Assembly (NCBI GenBank): GCA_965247615.1
Contig: OZ252022.1
Coordinates: 1,302,001 to 1,366,000 of the forward strand
Reading direction: 5' to 3'
Length of the DNA: 64,000 bases
Source of the DNA: G965197715 sp965247615
GTDB lineage: Bacteria > Chloroflexota > Dehalococcoidia > Lucifugimonadales > UBA1127
Each line of letters begins with the position of its first letter. Positions within the stretch are counted from its first letter, which is position 1. Below, one piece after another: positions 61,241-64,000 of the stretch. The position numbers and the translations under genes are program-made. Below the pieces are notes generated by a model. That model was given only the letters and a program-made list of their open reading frames with translations. It did not search any database and had not been told where the DNA came from.

Positions 61241-62197
61241 TCAAGAGCCTGCCAGACGGAGCCAGCACCGCGCTGCGTGGCCCGGACCCACCGGCAGCAG
61301 CGGCGGGTCCTCCGCGCATCGGTCGAAGGCGTATGTGCATCGCGGCTGGAACCGGCACCCCGGCGGCGGGTCTGCCAGGTCTGGCGGCGTTCCCGGTATG
61401 AACTCCGGCTGCACGTCCGAGTGCAGTCGCGGCAGACTGGCCAGCAGCTTCTCCGTGTAGGGGTGCTGCGGACTCGCCAGCACCTCCTCGATGCCCCCCT
61501 GCTCCACTACCTGCCCCCCGTACACCACCGCGATGCGGTCGCAGATGTCGCTGACCAGGGCGATGTCGTGCGTGATGAAGATCAGGGAGAGCCCCAACTC
61601 CGCCCTTAGCTGCTTCAGCAGATTCATGATCTGCGCCTGCACGGACACGTCCAGGGCGGACGTTGGCTCGTCCAGGATGACCAGCGCCGGGTCCTGCACC
61701 AGCGCCATGGCGATGACCACCCGCTGCTTCATGCCGCCACTGAGCTCGTGGGGGTAGCGCTGCGCCACCTCCGGCGATAGGCCAACGCGCTCCAAGAGTC
61801 CCTGCACCTTACGCTTTACCTCGCTCTTGGGCATGCCCTCCAGCAGGGCCGTTTCGCCAATCTGGCTCCCCACACGCAGCACCGGGTTGAGCGCGTTCAT
61901 GGCGCCCTGAAAAGCCATGGAGAGCTTCTTCCACCGGACGGCGCGGCGAAACTCCTCGTTGCTGAGCGTCATCAGGTCCGCACCGTCCATGAGCACGCTG
62001 CCCTCGTAGCGCGCCACGTTGGCCGGCAGCATGCGGATCAGGGCGGCCGCAAGGCTCGTCTTGCCGCTGCCGGACTCACCCACGATGCCAAGGGCCTCGC
62101 CCGGCTCCATGGCGAAGGACGCGCCGTCCACCGCGTGAACGTCCCCGCGCGGTGTCGTGTAGTACAGCCGAAGGTCTTCCACTTCCAGCAGCGGCAT
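61241..62197 (-). CDS. Oligopeptide ABC transporter ATP-binding protein, OppD/DppD type
   Basis: A 318-residue ATPase with Walker A GESGSGKTSLAAALIRM near residue 40, Q-loop WKKLSMAFQGAMNALNPV, signature ELSGGMKQRVVIAMALVQDP near residue 153, Walker B LVILDEPTSALDVS, and H-loop FITHDIALVSDI. The C-terminal transporter domain includes GCRFQPRCTYAFDRC. It follows the DppB- and DppC-like permease genes on the minus strand and ends the operon. The matching OppF-like gene is not next to it but on the opposite strand at 57.5 kb, beyond the tcm module and apt. Confidence 0.93.
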   Translation of the reverse strand: MPLLEVEDLRLYYTTPRGDVHAVDGASFAMEPGEALGIVGESGSGKTSLAAALIRMLPANVARYEGSVLMDGADLMTLSNEEFRRAVRWKKLSMAFQGAMNALNPVLRVGSQIGETALLEGMPKSEVKRKVQGLLERVGLSPEVAQRYPHELSGGMKQRVVIAMALVQDPALVILDEPTSALDVSVQAQIMNLLKQLRAELGLSLIFITHDIALVSDICDRIAVVYGGQVVEQGGIEEVLASPQHPYTEKLLASLPRLHSDVQPEFIPGTPPDLADPPPGCRFQPRCTYAFDRCAEDPPLLPVGPGHAARCWLRLAGS

Positions 62198-62295
62198 GTC
62201 GTCTCTTCCTCAGCCCGGGGCTATTTCGGCCCCTCGCCCTTTGCTTCCCTCGTCCCGGTCAGCCTCGTTCCGCGGCCCGGCCGGCATTTCCGGCG

Positions 62296-63735
62296 CTACG
62301 CCCGGCCTCGGAGACGCGGATTGACCACCGGCTCGAGCGCCAGGGCCAACAGTGCGAACGTCACCGCCGTGAGCACGATCAGCAGCCCCGGCGGCAGCAC
62401 CCACCACCAGTAGCCCACGTACACGGCACCGGTGCGGAACCCCTGTTCCAGGATCTGGCCCCACGTGGGTATCGATGGGTCCCCCAGCCCGAGGAAGCTC
62501 AGCCCCGCCTCCGCAAGGATGGCCGCGGGCGTGAAGAAGATCATCTGCGCGAACACGAAGGGCGCCACCTGTGGGAATATGTGCCGCAGCATGATGCGCC
62601 GGCGCGAGGCCCCCAGTGCCACGCTGGCCTCCACGAACTGGCCCGACTTTAGCTGCAACACCATCGAACGTATCAGTATCGTCAGCCCCGGCCAGCTGAA
62701 CGCCACCAGCAGCAGGATGATCAGTAAGAGATTCGAGCCGAATACAAAGACCATGAAGATCAGGATCGGCAGAAGCGGGATGTTGGCCACCACGTCCGCC
62801 AGCCGCTGTATCGCCGTGTCCACCCAGCCGCCCAGGTACCCGCTGGCGATGCCCAGGGCCGTCCCCGTCGCCGTCGTCAGCGTCGACGCCAGCAGGCCGA
62901 TGAACAGCGCCACCGGGAAGCCGAAGAGGAGCCCCACCGCCAGGTCCCGCCCCAACGAGTCCGTCCCCATCAACCCAAAGACAGAACCTCCCAGCACCAC
63001 GGACGCGGAGTCCAGCGTGTCCCCTTCGTTGGAGGCCACAACCTGCACCATGAACTCGTAGGCCCCCGGCAGGATACGGAAGCTGAGCTCCTCGCCCGCA
63101 ACCGGCACGCCGAAGCTGGCCTGGTCCTCCAGGCCGCGCAGGTCGCGCTCCGTCAGGTCCATCCCGTAGCGATCGTTGTGGAACTCCGCCAGCGCCCGCC
63201 TCGCCGTCTCGTCGGCGCTGACCAACACCCGGAGCGGTGTCTCGTCGTGCCGCGACACCGGGGCCGCCTCGCCGGGCCGCGCCCCCGGTGGAACGTAGCG
63301 GTAGAGCGTGACTGTGCCTCCGTCCGGCCGCCGCATCGTGAGCGTGATCAGGGGAGGCCTGCCAACGAACGAGATGTTGGAGAGCGAGAGCGAAACGAAG
63401 CTGGGCGGCTCGCTGTATTCGTAGTCCATGGGCATCCGGTAGCGCCGCACCGTGGCTCCGCCGACCTGCGCGGTCTCGTCCGGCTCCGTGGCCCTGAGCG
63501 CCGTGTGCACCACGCGGCTGCCGTCGCCGAATGCGTTGGTCCACGCTGGCGGGACCGCCTTCGGGTTGTCGGCCCAGACCAGGGGAGCGCTCCACCGCGT
63601 GTCGCCGAAATTCAACGGGTAGGAGACCAGGACGTACGCGGAGATGAAGATCATCCCCAGCAGCAAGGCGATGCCTGCCTTGCCGGTCCCGCTCGCCAGT
63701 ATCATCTTCAGGGCGTCGCCCACCCGCGCGTTCAT
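62296..63735 (-). CDS. ABC transporter permease, DppC type with large extracytoplasmic insert
   Basis: A 479-residue permease, about 180 residues longer than normal DppC. The first helix (about 17-38) is followed by roughly 220 residues of soluble sequence, including FVSLSLSNISFVGRPPLITLTMRRPDGG, predicted to lie outside the membrane. Then the normal permease follows: LMGTDSLGRDLAVGLLFGFPVALFIG, docking loop FVEASVALGASRRRIMLRHIFPQ, and terminal VNPRLRGRA. Similar extended permeases accompany long family-5 binding proteins in archaea and some Chloroflexota. It lies between the DppB-like (partial) and DppD-like genes. The extra domain may help dock the large binding protein. Confidence 0.88.
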   Translation of the reverse strand: MNARVGDALKMILASGTGKAGIALLLGMIFISAYVLVSYPLNFGDTRWSAPLVWADNPKAVPPAWTNAFGDGSRVVHTALRATEPDETAQVGGATVRRYRMPMDYEYSEPPSFVSLSLSNISFVGRPPLITLTMRRPDGGTVTLYRYVPPGARPGEAAPVSRHDETPLRVLVSADETARRALAEFHNDRYGMDLTERDLRGLEDQASFGVPVAGEELSFRILPGAYEFMVQVVASNEGDTLDSASVVLGGSVFGLMGTDSLGRDLAVGLLFGFPVALFIGLLASTLTTATGTALGIASGYLGGWVDTAIQRLADVVANIPLLPILIFMVFVFGSNLLLIILLLVAFSWPGLTILIRSMVLQLKSGQFVEASVALGASRRRIMLRHIFPQVAPFVFAQMIFFTPAAILAEAGLSFLGLGDPSIPTWGQILEQGFRTGAVYVGYWWWVLPPGLLIVLTAVTFALLALALEPVVNPRLRGRA

Positions 63736-63835
63736 TGCCCCACCCCCTCAGCCGCCATGACGCCCGCGCGGCGCGGCACGGCGAACCCCGGTGTTCGCGG
63801 GAAGCTTCTCCCCGGCGCCCGCCCGTCTCGAATGC

Positions 63836-64000
63836 TCATGTGTACCGCACCCGCGGGTCCAGCAGCAGATAGAGGACCTCCAGCACGAAGCGGGCCGCCA
63901 CGTAGAGCAGCGTGAAGACGAACGTGAGCGCGACGATCACGCCTTCGTCCGGCGACCCCGCCACGGCCTCGAAATAGAGCCGGCCCATCCCCTGCCAGTT
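63836..64000 (-). CDS. ABC transporter permease, DppB type (C-terminal part only)
   Basis: The last 54 codons of a gene that continues past the window end. The visible peptide NWQGMGRLYFEAVAGSPDE leads into a hydrophobic helix (VIVALTFVFTLLYVAARFVLEVLYLL) and ends LDPRVRYT, the usual DppB C-terminus. It precedes the DppC-like gene by 100 bp on the minus strand. Confidence 0.85.
   Translation of the reverse strand, partial: NWQGMGRLYFEAVAGSPDEGVIVALTFVFTLLYVAARFVLEVLYLLLDPRVRYT

Noticed and set aside
1..64000. CRISPR arrays, insertion sequences or rRNA genes.
   Set aside because: No regularly spaced repeats, transposase genes or rRNA-like stretches were seen on reading the window; a covariance-model search was not possible here.

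Overview
The window is high-GC bacterial DNA with about 50 protein genes. No rRNA, tRNA, CRISPR array, transposase or integrase was recognised. The gene mix points to Chloroflexota, probably Dehalococcoidia and perhaps the SAR202 lineage: DUF2298 and TIGR03663-type giant membrane proteins, many SDRs, a stand-alone CoxL/xanthine-dehydrogenase large subunit, a luciferase-like flavin monooxygenase, CaiB/BaiF CoA transferases, archaeal-looking peptide ABC transporters, and HerA/NurA. This placement is inferred from gene content; no phylogeny was run.

Layout. 1-6.6 kb: four tightly packed membrane and envelope genes (DUF2298, TIGR03663, flippase-like, FAD oxidoreductase). 6.7-10.6 kb: a peptide-type ABC transporter (lipoprotein and two permeases, no ATPase) behind a clear sigma-70 promoter. 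10.8-22.4 kb: catabolic and accessory genes (molybdenum hydroxylase subunit, SDRs, an 838-residue solute-binding lipoprotein, MFS permease, LigAB-like extradiol dioxygenase, LLM flavoprotein). 22.8-27.7 kb: a NuoE/NuoF/NuoG-like trio in which the NuoF-like gene carries a one-base frameshift. 27.8-33 kb: rplS, priA, a VOC protein and an HtrA-type protease. 33.2-43.6 kb: hicBA, selB, a small AT-richer insert carrying a DUF429 gene, nurA, two CoA transferases on the other strand, then a small protein gene and herA. 43.7-51.1 kb: leucine dehydrogenase-like, a zincin, endonuclease IV, an ABC-2 exporter, an alcohol dehydrogenase and two SDRs. 51.4-55.9 kb: a 2-oxoacid dehydrogenase E1alpha-E1beta-E2 operon with lipB. 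56-64 kb: a coiled-coil membrane protein, oligopeptide ABC genes split over two strands, apt, and an AT-richer two-gene module (Gp37/Gp68 three-Cys protein plus TcmP, the latter frameshifted).

Most notable points. (1) The last 60 bp of selB are present twice, flanking about 1 kb of AT-richer DNA that carries a DUF429 gene with an in-frame amber codon. The distal copy ends in an ATGA overlap with nurA, so it looks like the ancestral selB end, displaced by an insertion that restored the gene's 3' end. (2) The Gp37/Gp68-TcmP pair is a poorly characterised module; TcmP carries methyltransferase-like motifs. (3) The NuoEFG-like trio resembles an NAD-linked formate dehydrogenase but lacks the catalytic Cys/Sec and has extra cysteines. 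(4) The 838-residue binding protein shows the usual SBP family-5 signatures in permuted order. Two single-base frameshifts and one nonsense codon in one window could also reflect consensus errors in an assembled genome.
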